Shown in pieces: positions 8,787 through 16,824 of a stretch of 64,000 bases of DNA. Source of the DNA: Bacillus proteolyticus (GTDB taxonomy: Bacteria > Bacillota > Bacilli > Bacillales > Bacillaceae_G); NCBI RefSeq assembly GCF_001884065.1, contig NZ_MACH01000167.1:122766-186765 (forward strand), in the 5' to 3' direction. The position numbers and the translations under genes were made by a program. Below the pieces are notes generated by a model. That model saw only the letters and a list, made by a program, of their open reading frames with translations, made no database searches and was not told the DNA's origin. The stretch's first letter is position 1. Each line of letters opens with the position of its first letter.

Positions 8787-8815
8787 ATTATAATGATATT
8801 ATTTAAAATTTTCAG
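8787..8815 (-). promoter_or_regulatory. Probable acsA promoter
   Basis: On the minus strand, CTGAAA (8815-8810) and a perfect TATAAT (8792-8787) with 17 bp between them. The start would fall near 8780, some 28 bp before the ATG and upstream of the cre. Confidence 0.55.
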
Positions 8816-8928
8816 TATATTTGTTGATTTTTAGACAAATTTTTAATGACAAAATTCGATTCACATCGCATATATTATAAAGTACGATATTAATAGATTC
8901 ACAAACCCTCAAGGTGGTGAGCAATAAA

Positions 8929-9561
8929 TTGATTCATAAAAAAATATATAATGCCAGAAACTTAAAAACAGCGAAAGGCACTTTAATTATTGAAGGTCCT
9001 GTCTCTACACATAATCTTGAAATGTATGAATTCCATCCAGACTTAATTGCGTTTCGTCCTGCCGAGCAGCAATATAAAGCAATTGTCGAAATTTCTAAGT
9101 TACCAGAAGCTCGTCTCATTATTGCTAGACATGACCAAACGATTGTTGGATATGTTACATACTTGTATCCTGATCCGCTCGAGCGATGGTCAGAAGGAAA
9201 GATTGAAAACTTAATTGAACTTGGGGCGATTGAAGTTGTCCCAGCCTTTCGCGGTTGCTCTGTCGGAAAAAACTTATTAGAAGTTTCAATGATGGACGAT
9301 CATATGGAAGATTACATTATATTAACGACTGAATATTATTGGCACTGGGATTTAAAACAAACAGGCTTAAATGTTTGGGAATACCGAAAAGTAATGGAAA
9401 AAATGATGAATGCCGGTGGTTTACAATGGATGGCTACAGACGATCCTGAAATTTGTTCACACCCTGCTAACTGTTTAATGGTTCGCATCGGCAAACGCGT
9501 CGATACGGATTCCATTCAAGCATTCGATCGTCTACGTTTTCACAATCGTTTTATGTACTAA
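8929..9561 (+). CDS. acuA: Protein acetyltransferase AcuA (acts on AcsA)
   Basis: A 210-residue GNAT acetyltransferase, the same length as B. subtilis AcuA. AcuA acetylates the active-site lysine of acetyl-CoA synthetase and inactivates it. Conserved stretches include GPVSTHNLEMYEFHPDL, YVTYLYPDPLERWSEGKIENLIELGAIEV, and the acetyl-CoA loop VPAFRGCSVGKNLL. I set the start at TTG 8929, with AAGGTGGTG at 8911-8919; a GTG at 8914 overlaps that ribosome site. It is divergent from its target acsA and first of acuABC. Confidence 0.95.
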   Translation: MIHKKIYNARNLKTAKGTLIIEGPVSTHNLEMYEFHPDLIAFRPAEQQYKAIVEISKLPEARLIIARHDQTIVGYVTYLYPDPLERWSEGKIENLIELGAIEVVPAFRGCSVGKNLLEVSMMDDHMEDYIILTTEYYWHWDLKQTGLNVWEYRKVMEKMMNAGGLQWMATDDPEICSHPANCLMVRIGKRVDTDSIQAFDRLRFHNRFMY

Positions 9562-9578
9562 TAAAGGGGGCAACTGGA

Positions 9579-10223
9579 ATGATTGTAGAAGAAATTATGA
9601 ATCAAAAAGTAGTGACACTACATCCAAACGATACAATTGAAACAGCAATCCGAACAATACGCACGAAAGGCATTCGGCACATTCCAATTGTCGATCAAAA
9701 TAATCATGTCGTAGGCATTATTTCTGATCGGGATGTAAGAGATGCAAGTCCGTCTATTTTAGATGAACAAGTTTCACTCGATATGCTGAAGCAACCACTT
9801 GAACTTATTATGAAACATCCTGTTATGACTTGCCATCCTCTTGATTTCGTTGAGGAAATTGCTACTTTATTTTTTGAAAATAAAATTGGCTGTCTCCCTG
9901 TTACAAAGGCTGGAAAGTTAGTTGGAATCATTTCTGAATCTACAGTACTGCACACGTTAGTGAAATTAACAGGGGCACATCAACCAAGTTCACAAATTGA
10001 AATTCAAGTGAAAAATGAACCTGGTATTCTTGGAAAAGTTGTTGCTATTTTTAGTGATTTACAAATAAACATCGTGAGCGTTCTCGTCTATCCAGCAAAA
10101 GATGAGAATGATAAAGTACTCGTTTTCCGCATTCAAACGATGAATCCGCTAAAAGTGATTGATGCACTTGAAGCAGAAGGCTACCGCGTATTATGGCCGA
10201 ACATCATGGGGATGCAAGCATGA
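9579..10223 (+). CDS. acuB: AcuB, CBS-ACT domain regulator of acetoin/acetate use
   Basis: A 214-residue protein with two CBS domains (about residues 7-58, VEEIMNQKVVTLHPNDTIETAIRTIRTKGIRHIPIVD, and 78-132, IMKHPVMTCHPLDFVEEIATLFFENKIGCLPV) followed by an ACT domain (about 140-210, IEIQVKNEPGILGKVVAIFSDLQINIVSV). CBS pairs bind adenosine nucleotides and ACT domains bind small metabolites, so it probably senses energy state. Its exact role in the acu operon is unsettled. AAAGGGGGC precedes the ATG, and its stop overlaps the acuC start (ATGA). Confidence 0.95.
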   Translation: MIVEEIMNQKVVTLHPNDTIETAIRTIRTKGIRHIPIVDQNNHVVGIISDRDVRDASPSILDEQVSLDMLKQPLELIMKHPVMTCHPLDFVEEIATLFFENKIGCLPVTKAGKLVGIISESTVLHTLVKLTGAHQPSSQIEIQVKNEPGILGKVVAIFSDLQINIVSVLVYPAKDENDKVLVFRIQTMNPLKVIDALEAEGYRVLWPNIMGMQA

Positions 10224-11386
10224 GTAGCGCGTTTATTTATTCGGATGACTTTCGGGGCTATTCATTTAGCCCTGATCATCCTTTTAACCAACTGCGCGTC
10301 ACACTCACGTATGATTTATTACAAAAGAGTGGTTTTATCTCTCCTTCCCAAATCATCTCACCACGGATGGCTACCGATGAAGAGATTGCCTACATTCATA
10401 CAGAGGAGTACATAAATGCGGTAAAACGTGCTGGAGAAGGTAAGTTAGAAAAATCAATTGCCATGACATATGGACTCGGAACAGAAGATACACCGATGTT
10501 TCCAAATATGCACGAAGCAAGTGCATTACTCGTTGGCGGAACATTAACAGCTGTCGATGCTGTTCTTTCCGGAAAAGTAAAGCACGCCCTCAATTTAGGC
10601 GGCGGCTTACATCATGGCTTCCGCGGTAAAGCTTCTGGCTTTTGCATTTATAACGATAGTTCCATCGCAATGAAATATATTCAGAAAAAATACGGTTTAC
10701 GCGTCCTATATATCGATACAGATGCTCATCACGGTGATGGTGTACAGTGGTCTTTTTACGACGATCCTAACGTATGCACCATTTCATTACATGAAACTGG
10801 GCGTTATTTATTCCCTGGAACTGGCGCTGTAAATGAACGCGGACAAGGTAATGGCTATAGTTATTCTTTTAACGTTCCACTCGATGCTTTTACAGAAGAC
10901 GAATCGTTTTTAGAGTCATATCGAACTGTCGTAAAAGAAGTTGCAGCATACTTTAAACCGGATATTATTTTAACGCAAAATGGCGCTGACGCACATTATT
11001 ATGATCCACTTACACACCTTTGCGCGACGATGAATATTTACCGTGAAATACCGAAGCTCGCTCGCGAAATCGCCAATGAATATTGCGACGGTCGCTGGAT
11101 CGCTGTCGGCGGCGGCGGCTATGACCACTGGCGCGTCGTCCCAAGAGCTTGGGCACTTATTTGGCTCGAAATGAACAACATCCAAAACATCTCAGGTTAT
11201 CTCCCTCCAGAATGGATTGACGCTTGGAAAGGACAAGCCGAAACAGAACTTCCCCTCACATGGGAAGACCCAGACAACATGTATAAACCTATCCCCCGTA
11301 AACCAGAAATTGAAGAAAAGAACGCATTAACTGTAGCGAAATCCCTTGAAATTATTCGGAATAATATGACAAAATCTTTGTACTAA
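10220..11386 (+). CDS. acuC: AcuC, protein deacetylase (histone-deacetylase fold)
   Basis: A 388-residue zinc-dependent deacetylase that in B. subtilis removes the acetyl group AcuA places on AcsA, restoring activity. Class I HDAC motifs are clear: LNLGGGLHHGFRGKASGFCIYND (catalytic His pair), LYIDTDAHHGDGVQ (zinc Asp/His), ISLHETGRYLFPGTG, ILTQNGADAHYYDPL, and the catalytic Tyr in GGGGYDHWRV. The start ATG at 10220 overlaps the acuB stop; an in-frame ATG at 10193 would lie inside acuB. A terminator hairpin follows at once. Confidence 0.97.
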   Translation: MSSAFIYSDDFRGYSFSPDHPFNQLRVTLTYDLLQKSGFISPSQIISPRMATDEEIAYIHTEEYINAVKRAGEGKLEKSIAMTYGLGTEDTPMFPNMHEASALLVGGTLTAVDAVLSGKVKHALNLGGGLHHGFRGKASGFCIYNDSSIAMKYIQKKYGLRVLYIDTDAHHGDGVQWSFYDDPNVCTISLHETGRYLFPGTGAVNERGQGNGYSYSFNVPLDAFTEDESFLESYRTVVKEVAAYFKPDIILTQNGADAHYYDPLTHLCATMNIYREIPKLAREIANEYCDGRWIAVGGGGYDHWRVVPRAWALIWLEMNNIQNISGYLPPEWIDAWKGQAETELPLTWEDPDNMYKPIPRKPEIEEKNALTVAKSLEIIRNNMTKSLY

Positions 11387-11387
11387 A

Positions 11388-11541
11388 CAAAAAGGAGGCT
11401 CGTTTTTGAACAGCCTCCTTTTATTTATTGTCGGTTTCTGTCGGTAAGTCGATATATTTTAATAATCGCCGATATATTTTGATAATCGCTGATATATTTC
11501 AAGATTCGCCGATATATTCTAATAATCGCTGATATATTTTT
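11388..11541 (-). repeat. Dispersed repeat, copy A: five 20-bp-spaced units plus CGACTTACCGACA box and hairpin
   Basis: On the plus strand, GATATATT recurs exactly every 20 bp at 11451, 11471, 11491, 11511 and 11531, with AATCGCC/T between. Read on the minus strand the unit is ATATATCRGCGATTATNAAA. The tract ends in ATATATCGACTTACCGACA, AACCGACAATAAA, then the GGAGGCTG hairpin that terminates acuC. Further copies lie at 26.0, 38.9 and 51.2 kb. No coding potential is seen. It may be one of the bcr repeats reported for the B. cereus group; I cannot assign which. Confidence 0.85.
11390..11424 (+). terminator. acuC terminator (also the hairpin end of repeat element A)
   Basis: AAAAAGGAGGCT, loop CGTTTTTGAAC, AGCCTCCTTTT, with T-rich sequence after it. 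The same GGAGGCTG hairpin follows the CCGACAATAAA box in the repeat copy at 38.9 kb, so the terminator seems to belong to the repeat. Confidence 0.85.
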
Positions 11542-11550
11542 ATGTACTAA

Positions 11551-11703
11551 TGGACTGGCCCAATTCAATATTCTATCGAGATGCATGAGGGTATACGTAA
11601 TTCTATTTTTGTAACATTTGAAGAGAGTAACCATTATCCCTTTTTGGAAGAAGCTGCTCAATTTATTTCTACTACTCAGAAACTTTATAAATCGTTACAC
11701 TAG
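11551..11703 (+). pseudogene. C-terminal remnant of an alpha/beta hydrolase gene
   Basis: A 50-codon open stretch with no start codon or ribosome site encodes GPIQYSIEMHEGIRNSIFVTFEESNHYPFLEEAAQFIS, then stops at TAG 11701. The HYPF-EE segment carrying the catalytic His is the usual C-terminus of proline-iminopeptidase-like alpha/beta hydrolases. A stop codon precedes it immediately, and repeat copy A abuts it at 11541. The rest of the gene is absent. I infer a decayed gene truncated at the repeat. Confidence 0.65.
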
Positions 11704-11737
11704 TACCGTTATTATTAAGGCAATCTAAACACTGATA

Positions 11738-11775
11738 AAAAGCTCACAGCCTCTATAAGACTATGAGCTTTTTCA
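11738..11775. terminator. Terminator of the 95-residue membrane protein gene
   Basis: AAAAGCTCACAG pairs with CTATGAGCTTTTT. A-rich sequence to the left gives the minus-strand T run; it ends at the stop codon of the leftward gene. Confidence 0.75.
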
Positions 11776-12060
11776 AAAGAAATATTTCACACTAGTAACA
11801 ACCAAAAGAAGAACAGAAAAAATCACTAAACCTAAATCAATGAATACTGACTTTTTATCTCCTTCTTTTAAACTGATCGTAAAACTAGAAATCATTTTAA
11901 TTATCCAAAAGACCATCATAAATAACCCACCGTAATGATCATTTGTATTATCTTTATCGTAAAACATTTGTATTGCACCTACTAGTAATAAAACAAGTAT
12001 GACATTAGTTCCAATCCTTAAAGCCTTGTTTGATTTATTATCTTTTAATGTATCTCCCAA
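11773..12060 (-). CDS. Three-span membrane protein, unknown
   Basis: A 95-residue protein with three predicted membrane helices: ALRIGTNVILVLLLVGAIQMF, LFMMVFWIIKMISSFTISL and VFIDLGLVIFSVLLLVVTSV. The N-terminus and the two loops are charged. No family is recognised. It lies alone between the hydrolase remnant and the two-component system, with its own terminator. A GTGATATA stretch upstream of the ATG is only a weak ribosome site. Confidence 0.65.
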   Translation of the reverse strand: MGDTLKDNKSNKALRIGTNVILVLLLVGAIQMFYDKDNTNDHYGGLFMMVFWIIKMISSFTISLKEGDKKSVFIDLGLVIFSVLLLVVTSVKYFF

Positions 12061-12157
12061 AATATATCACACCCTCTCATACTCTCCTATGTTTTATTTC
12101 TCTTTATATCTTAACACGAATTACCTATTTTTCCCTTTCAATTCGAATAACATACAA

Positions 12158-12186
12158 AAAAACCTGTCAACAATTTGACAGGTTCC
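12158..12186 (-). terminator. Terminator of the two-component operon
   Basis: Leftward GAACCTGTCA, loop, TGACAGGTTTTTTT, directly after the response regulator stop codon. Confidence 0.85.
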
Positions 12187-12876
12187 CTACACATTAAAAC
12201 GATAACCAGCTCCCCAAACTGTTTCAATATATTGCGGGTGAGCAGGGTCTCTTTCAATTTTTTCACGTAGCTTTCTTATATGAACAACAACCGTTGCTAA
12301 ATCGCCAGCTGAGTCTAATCCCCAAATACGTTCAAATAACTGTTCTTTATTTAACACTTGGTTTGGATGCATTACAAAAAAGGTTAATAAATCAAATTCC
12401 TTCGTTGTAAACGCGATTTCTTCATTGTTTATAAAAACTTTCCTCGCTCGTTGATCGATAGAGATTCCATGTATATATAGCGTATCACGTTGCTTACTTA
12501 TATTTCCTGATAATCTTTCATAACGAGAAATATGTGCTTTTACCCTTGCGACTAATTCACTTGGACTAAACGGTTTCGTTATATAATCATCCGCACCTAA
12601 TCCGAGTCCGCGAATTTTATCTATATCTTCCTTCTTTGCTGAAACAAGTAAAATCGGAATATCTTTTACAGCACGTATTTGTTTACAAATTTCGAATCCA
12701 TTCATCTTCGGAAGCATAATATCTAAAATAATTAAATCGTAGTCTTCTTGCAGGGCCATTTGTAAACCTACTTCTCCTGAATGCTCTACATCAACTTGAA
12801 AATCACTAATTTCTAAATAATCTCGCTGTAATTCTGCAATACTTATTTCATCTTCTACTAGTAAAATTCTCTTCAT
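12187..12876 (-). CDS. OmpR-family response regulator
   Basis: A 229-residue DNA-binding response regulator. The receiver domain (1-115) has the acidic pair VEDE, phospho-acceptor D52 in LIILDIMLPK, T/S in ILLVSAKK and the KPFSPSELVARV lysine. A winged-helix OmpR/PhoB domain (about 130-227, ARKVFINNEEIAFTTKEFDLLTFFVMHPNQVLNKEQLFERIWG, VVVHIRKLREKIE) follows. I use the ATG at 12876; a GTG four codons earlier is also in frame. It overlaps or abuts the end of its kinase gene, so the pair is co-translated. Target genes are unknown; the adjacent ankyrin lipoprotein is a possibility only. Confidence 0.93.
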   Translation of the reverse strand: MKRILLVEDEISIAELQRDYLEISDFQVDVEHSGEVGLQMALQEDYDLIILDIMLPKMNGFEICKQIRAVKDIPILLVSAKKEDIDKIRGLGLGADDYITKPFSPSELVARVKAHISRYERLSGNISKQRDTLYIHGISIDQRARKVFINNEEIAFTTKEFDLLTFFVMHPNQVLNKEQLFERIWGLDSAGDLATVVVHIRKLREKIERDPAHPQYIETVWGAGYRFNV

Positions 12877-12877
12877 T

Positions 12878-14335
12878 CTACTCACCACATTCCTGTACTT
12901 TTTTCAATGAGAAGAAAATACTTGTACCTTCCCCAAGCTTACTTTCCGCCCAAATTCCTCCACCATGTTCTTCAACAATTTGCTTCGCTATCGCTAAACC
13001 AAGTCCACTTCCACCTGTGCTAGAATTTCGCGATTGCTCTGCACGATAAAACCGCTCAAATATATACGGCAGCGTATCAGTTTCTATACCTGACCCATTG
13101 TCCATTACTTTCACAATGACTTTATTGCTATCACTCGATACTGTTACAGTAATTTTCTTTTCTTCTTTATCCATGTATTTCACACTATTATGAATTAAAT
13201 TTGATATCACTCTATTGATCTTTTCGCAATCAGCCGTTACATATAGTGGTGATGCATGTAATTGTAAGTTAACTTCTATACCTTCTTTACTTAAATCCAT
13301 CTGCATCTCTTCTATTAATTCCTGCATAAACATATTTAATTCAACCGTTTCAAACTGAAAGGGAACTCGGTTCAAATCAAGCTTCGAAAATAAAAATAGT
13401 TCATCAATGAGTGTATCCATATGTCTTGCTTTCGTATGGATAGTCGTTAAGTACTTATCCATTTTTTCAGGTGTATTTGCTACCCCGTCCTTTATTCCTT
13501 CCACATATCCGATAATAGATGTAATTGGTGTTTTCAAGTCATGAGAGATGTTTGAAATGAGCTCTTTTCGATTTTCTTCATACTGCGTTTGTACTTCAAT
13601 CGATTCTTTTAACCTCTTCCTCATTTCCTCAAACCCTTGATTTAATTGTCCTATTTCATCGTGCGATGTAACTGGCATTTGAAAATCTAAATTTCCTTCT
13701 TTAATCTTCTCAGTCGCATCTTTCAATACAAAGATTGGCTTTATTACACTTCTTGAGACGAGATAACTTAATAATCCAATAAGCAAAATGGCTAACAGTA
13801 AAAGTGATACGAACAAAATTGGAAATAATTTTTGCGTAAGATCTACAAACGAACTTTGTTTTTTTAATACAAATATACTTCCTTCTTCTTTCTGTGGAAA
13901 ATAAAAATCAAATTTTACATATCGATAAAATGTATCGCCTAGTTCCGTTGTACCACGACTATTAATATTTGCTGATTCAAATTTCGGAAGAGCTTCTTTT
14001 AAAGAAACACTTTCAAATACGTTTGAAGCATATGAAAGTGTTTCTCCTTTTCTTACAACTATTTTCACACCATCTTTTTCTATTGCTGACACAAACGACT
14101 CATCTAACAATTGAGATTGATGCTGTTTGGCGGCTGACTTCAACTCAAGATAGGCATTCTCTTCTTCTGGTGTAAGCGGCTTTTGAATGTAAGAACTTTT
14201 ATAGAAATTTTTCACTGCTTCCAAGTCACCTGTTATCGAAAAAACGATTAAAAATCCCGCGACTAATATAAGCGTAATAGAAACGAAAATGACAGCGATA
14301 TAAGAAAATAAAAACCTTGTTTTAATAGACATCAT
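12878..14335 (-). CDS. Sensor histidine kinase (HAMP, two-span)
   Basis: A 485-residue membrane kinase partner of the adjacent OmpR regulator. Span 1 is residues 8-32, then an extracellular sensor region of about 135 residues, then span 2 at about 171-195. A HAMP domain (SYLVSRSVIKPIFVLKDATEKIKEGNLDF) follows. The dimerisation H-box has phospho-acceptor H265 in SNISHDLKTPITSIIGY. ATP-binding N box (NLIHNSVKYM), G1 (VMDNGSGIE), F (IFERFYRAE) and G2 (GGSGLGLAIAKQIVEEHGG) are all present. The ligand is unknown. A bcr1-like repeat lies across its leader and contributes the sequence just upstream of its ribosome site. Confidence 0.95.
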   Translation of the reverse strand: MMSIKTRFLFSYIAVIFVSITLILVAGFLIVFSITGDLEAVKNFYKSSYIQKPLTPEEENAYLELKSAAKQHQSQLLDESFVSAIEKDGVKIVVRKGETLSYASNVFESVSLKEALPKFESANINSRGTTELGDTFYRYVKFDFYFPQKEEGSIFVLKKQSSFVDLTQKLFPILFVSLLLLAILLIGLLSYLVSRSVIKPIFVLKDATEKIKEGNLDFQMPVTSHDEIGQLNQGFEEMRKRLKESIEVQTQYEENRKELISNISHDLKTPITSIIGYVEGIKDGVANTPEKMDKYLTTIHTKARHMDTLIDELFLFSKLDLNRVPFQFETVELNMFMQELIEEMQMDLSKEGIEVNLQLHASPLYVTADCEKINRVISNLIHNSVKYMDKEEKKITVTVSSDSNKVIVKVMDNGSGIETDTLPYIFERFYRAEQSRNSSTGGSGLGLAIAKQIVEEHGGGIWAESKLGEGTSIFFSLKKVQECGE

Positions 14336-14343
14336 TTATATCC

Positions 14344-14434
14344 TCACTTTACCCCGCTATTTGCGGGCAGTCCGATTGTTTCAACTAATAATCAGCGGGG
14401 GATGAACCCTCCCCACTGATTAAAGTTTCACTTT
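14344..14434 (-). repeat. bcr1-like repeat, short copy (family 2)
   Basis: Read leftward it begins AAAGTGAAACTTTAATCAG, passes TGATTATTAGTTGAAACAATCGGACTGCCCGC and ends AAATAGCGGGGTAAAGTGAGG. The same start, middle (TTATTAGTTGAACCATTCG) and end (GCCCACAAATAGCAGGATAGTG) occur at 49.6 kb. GGGGAGGG/CCTCCCC and GCGGG/CCCGC hairpins can form. It occupies the 5' region of the kinase operon. Confidence 0.75.
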
Positions 14435-14565
14435 ACCCATCCTTCATATTCATAAGCATAAAAATATATTTTCAAATACTCAAGCGATTTTATAGTAATT
14501 TTAGCGTCAGTTTATAAAAATTTAATGTTCTTATTCTACAGTTGAAATTAGGAGGTTGAAATTCC

Positions 14566-15246
14566 ATGTTCAAAAAAACATTAAGCATGATATGTTGCGT
14601 AATTTTTTTACAAGGTTGCTCGCAAGAACAAGAAGTTAAAAAGGAGATGACAAACATGGAAACAGCACTACTAGCAGCTACTGAGAAACAGGAAACAAAC
14701 ACTGTTATATCATTACTCAAAAAAGGGGCTGACATAAATATAACGGACAATAAAGGACGTACCCCTCTTATGATTGCTACATACAAAAATGATGTAAAAA
14801 CCGCAAAAGCGCTTATCGAATCTGGTGCTGACGTAAATATCCAAGATGATATGAAAAACAATCCCTTTCTATACGCCGGTGCAGAAGGTTATTTGGATAT
14901 TTTAAAACTAACGATTGATGCCGGCGCAGATCCATCGCTTACGAATCGTTACGGCGGAACAGCTCTTATTCCCGCATCAGAACATGGCTATATTGATGTT
15001 ATAAAAGAACTCCTCACTCGAACAAATATTAATGTAAACCATGTAAATAACCTCGGATGGACAGCTTTAATGGAAGCTATCGTACTAAGTAACGGAGATG
15101 AAACACAGCAACAAGTCATTCGCCTTCTAATTGAACATGGCGCTGATGTAAATATTCCAGACAACGATGGTGTTACCCCATTGCAACATGCCCGTGTTCA
15201 TAACTTTGAAGAGATAGAGAAGATTTTATTAGAGGGACAGAAGTAA
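14566..15246 (+). CDS. Ankyrin-repeat lipoprotein
   Basis: A 226-residue protein with a lipoprotein signal peptide (MFKKTLSMICCVIFLQGC, lipobox LQGC, Cys18), so the mature protein is membrane-anchored outside the cell. The rest is about five ankyrin repeats (for example TVISLLKKGADINITDNKGRTPLMIATYKN, TAKALIESGADVNIQD, and VIRLLIEHGADVNIPDNDGVTPLQHA). Ankyrin stacks bind proteins; the partner is unknown. AGGAGG lies about 10 bp before the ATG. Downstream genes face the same way, but spacing suggests separate transcription. Confidence 0.9.
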   Translation: MFKKTLSMICCVIFLQGCSQEQEVKKEMTNMETALLAATEKQETNTVISLLKKGADINITDNKGRTPLMIATYKNDVKTAKALIESGADVNIQDDMKNNPFLYAGAEGYLDILKLTIDAGADPSLTNRYGGTALIPASEHGYIDVIKELLTRTNINVNHVNNLGWTALMEAIVLSNGDETQQQVIRLLIEHGADVNIPDNDGVTPLQHARVHNFEEIEKILLEGQK

Positions 15247-15323
15247 TCCTACTTTTTGCCTTCCTCCCCCGCCCTATGCTACATTTAATCCGTTACATCA
15301 ATATTGATAGGGTGGGAATAAAC

Positions 15324-16250
15324 ATGAACAAACCTAAAATCGGGATGATTGGCCTTGGAAGTATTGCACAAAAAGCTTACCTCCCAACACTTACAAGTGA
15401 AACAAACTGGAATTTTGTAGGGGCATTTACACCTAATGCAGAGAAAAGAACACAAATTTGCCAGCAATATCGTATTCAAGACTTTCATTCTATTGAAACG
15501 TTAGCTTCAGAATGTGATGCAATCTTCGTTCATAGTTCAACTGCTACACATTATGAAATCGTTTCTACACTTCTTGAAAAAGGAATCGATGTTTATGTAG
15601 ATAAACCGCTAGCTGCTACAGTGGAACAATCTGAAAAACTAGTCGAAATGAGTGAAAAGTATAATCGAAAGTTAATGGTTGGATTTAATCGCCGTTTCGT
15701 TCCTATGTACGTCACTGCCAAAGAACAAGCTAATGATATTTCATGGATTCGAATTGAAAAGCACCGCACAAATAAAGTAGGGCCAAATACGTACGATTTT
15801 ACTATGCTAGATGATTACTTACATATTGTAGATACTGCTCGCTGGTTAGCTAATGATAACCTTAACGTCGTTCATAATATGATGCAAATAAACGAAAAAA
15901 ATGAACTCCTTTATGGACATCATACATATACAACCGCAAACGGGCTCTTACTCTCTACAGCCATGCACCGTCATGCAGGTACAAACTTAGAACAAATTGA
16001 ACTTGTAACGACAGGAAAAATCATTCGTGTAAAAAATATGAATACATTTGAAGTTGAAGAAGAAAACTCTGTTTCACAAAGCGGTTCTCCGTCATGGGAA
16101 ACGACATTAAAGCAGCGCGGTTTTGAAGATGCTGTTCATCATTTTATTGACTGTGTACATGGAGATACGAAACCGTTAGTAGATGGGGCAGAAGGATTAA
16201 AAACGCAGCAAATGCTACAATCTTTATTAGATGATGTAAACAAAAATTAA
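15324..16250 (+). CDS. Gfo/Idh/MocA-family NAD(P)-dependent oxidoreductase
   Basis: A 308-residue oxidoreductase. The Rossmann motif is IGMIGLGSIAQKAYLP near the N-terminus, and the family motif EKP appears here as VDKPLAATVEQSEKL around residue 93. A C-terminal alpha/beta substrate domain includes HIVDTARWLA. Family members oxidise or reduce sugars, cyclitols or related compounds; this substrate is not predictable. The ATG at 15324 has a GGGTGGG ribosome site; an in-frame ATG at 15276 lacks one. Confidence 0.9.
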   Translation: MNKPKIGMIGLGSIAQKAYLPTLTSETNWNFVGAFTPNAEKRTQICQQYRIQDFHSIETLASECDAIFVHSSTATHYEIVSTLLEKGIDVYVDKPLAATVEQSEKLVEMSEKYNRKLMVGFNRRFVPMYVTAKEQANDISWIRIEKHRTNKVGPNTYDFTMLDDYLHIVDTARWLANDNLNVVHNMMQINEKNELLYGHHTYTTANGLLLSTAMHRHAGTNLEQIELVTTGKIIRVKNMNTFEVEEENSVSQSGSPSWETTLKQRGFEDAVHHFIDCVHGDTKPLVDGAEGLKTQQMLQSLLDDVNKN

Positions 16251-16378
16251 AACGGATACATTTTTCAGAATTTACTTTCATTCCCATTTCCTCTTTATTT
16301 CTCTTCCAAATTTCTATAGAATATGTTGATAGGAATTATAAATTTCATAATGAATCGTGGAAAGGGTGGGATTGACAC

Positions 16379-16777
16379 ATGTGGAACGAGTTTAAAAAAT
16401 TCGCGTTCAAAGGGAATGTAATTGATTTAGCTGTCGGGGTTGTAATCGGTGCTGCATTCGGTAAAATCGTTAGTTCTTTAGTAAAAGACATTATTACACC
16501 ATTACTTGGTATGGTATTAGGTGGCGTTGACTTTACAGATTTAAAAATTACATTCGGTAAATCATCTATTATGTATGGTAACTTCATCCAAACTATTTTT
16601 GATTTCTTAATTATTGCAGCTGCTATCTTTATGTTTATTAAAGTCTTCAACAAACTAACATCTAAAAGAGAAGAAGAAAAAGAGGAAAAAATTCCTGAAC
16701 CAACAAAAGAAGAAGTTCTTCTTGGCGAAATTCGCGACTTACTAAAACAACAAAACTCTTCTAAAGATAGAGCATAA
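16379..16777 (+). CDS. mscL: Large-conductance mechanosensitive channel
   Basis: A 132-residue MscL that opens under membrane tension to release solutes in hypo-osmotic shock. The N-terminal amphipathic helix ([40 protein letters not shown]) and TM1 with the pore glycines are conserved. TM2 is [23 protein letters not shown], followed by the charged C-terminal bundle [26 protein letters not shown] precedes the ATG. A strong terminator follows. Confidence 0.97.
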   Translation: MWNEFKKFAFKGNVIDLAVGVVIGAAFGKIVSSLVKDIITPLLGMVLGGVDFTDLKITFGKSSIMYGNFIQTIFDFLIIAAAIFMFIKVFNKLTSKREEEKEEKIPEPTKEEVLLGEIRDLLKQQNSSKDRA

Positions 16778-16789
16778 TTGAACGGACAA

Positions 16790-16820
16790 AAGGCATGCCC
16801 CTAAGGGGCATGCCTTTTTT
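16790..16820. terminator. Terminator between mscL and the convergent small gene
   Basis: AAAGGCATGCCCC, loop TAA, GGGGCATGCCTTTTTTT: a 13-bp perfect stem with a T run. Confidence 0.93.
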
Positions 16821-16824
16821 TATG

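Noticed and set aside
11451-11541. CRISPR array at the 20-bp periodic repeats
   Set aside because: Period is only 20 bp with no distinct spacers, the terminal box differs from the units, the same pattern is dispersed elsewhere, and no cas genes are present.
11425-11661. 78-codon leftward frame across repeat copy A
   Set aside because: Its protein is the translated repeat (NISAIIKIYR-type runs); no ribosome site.
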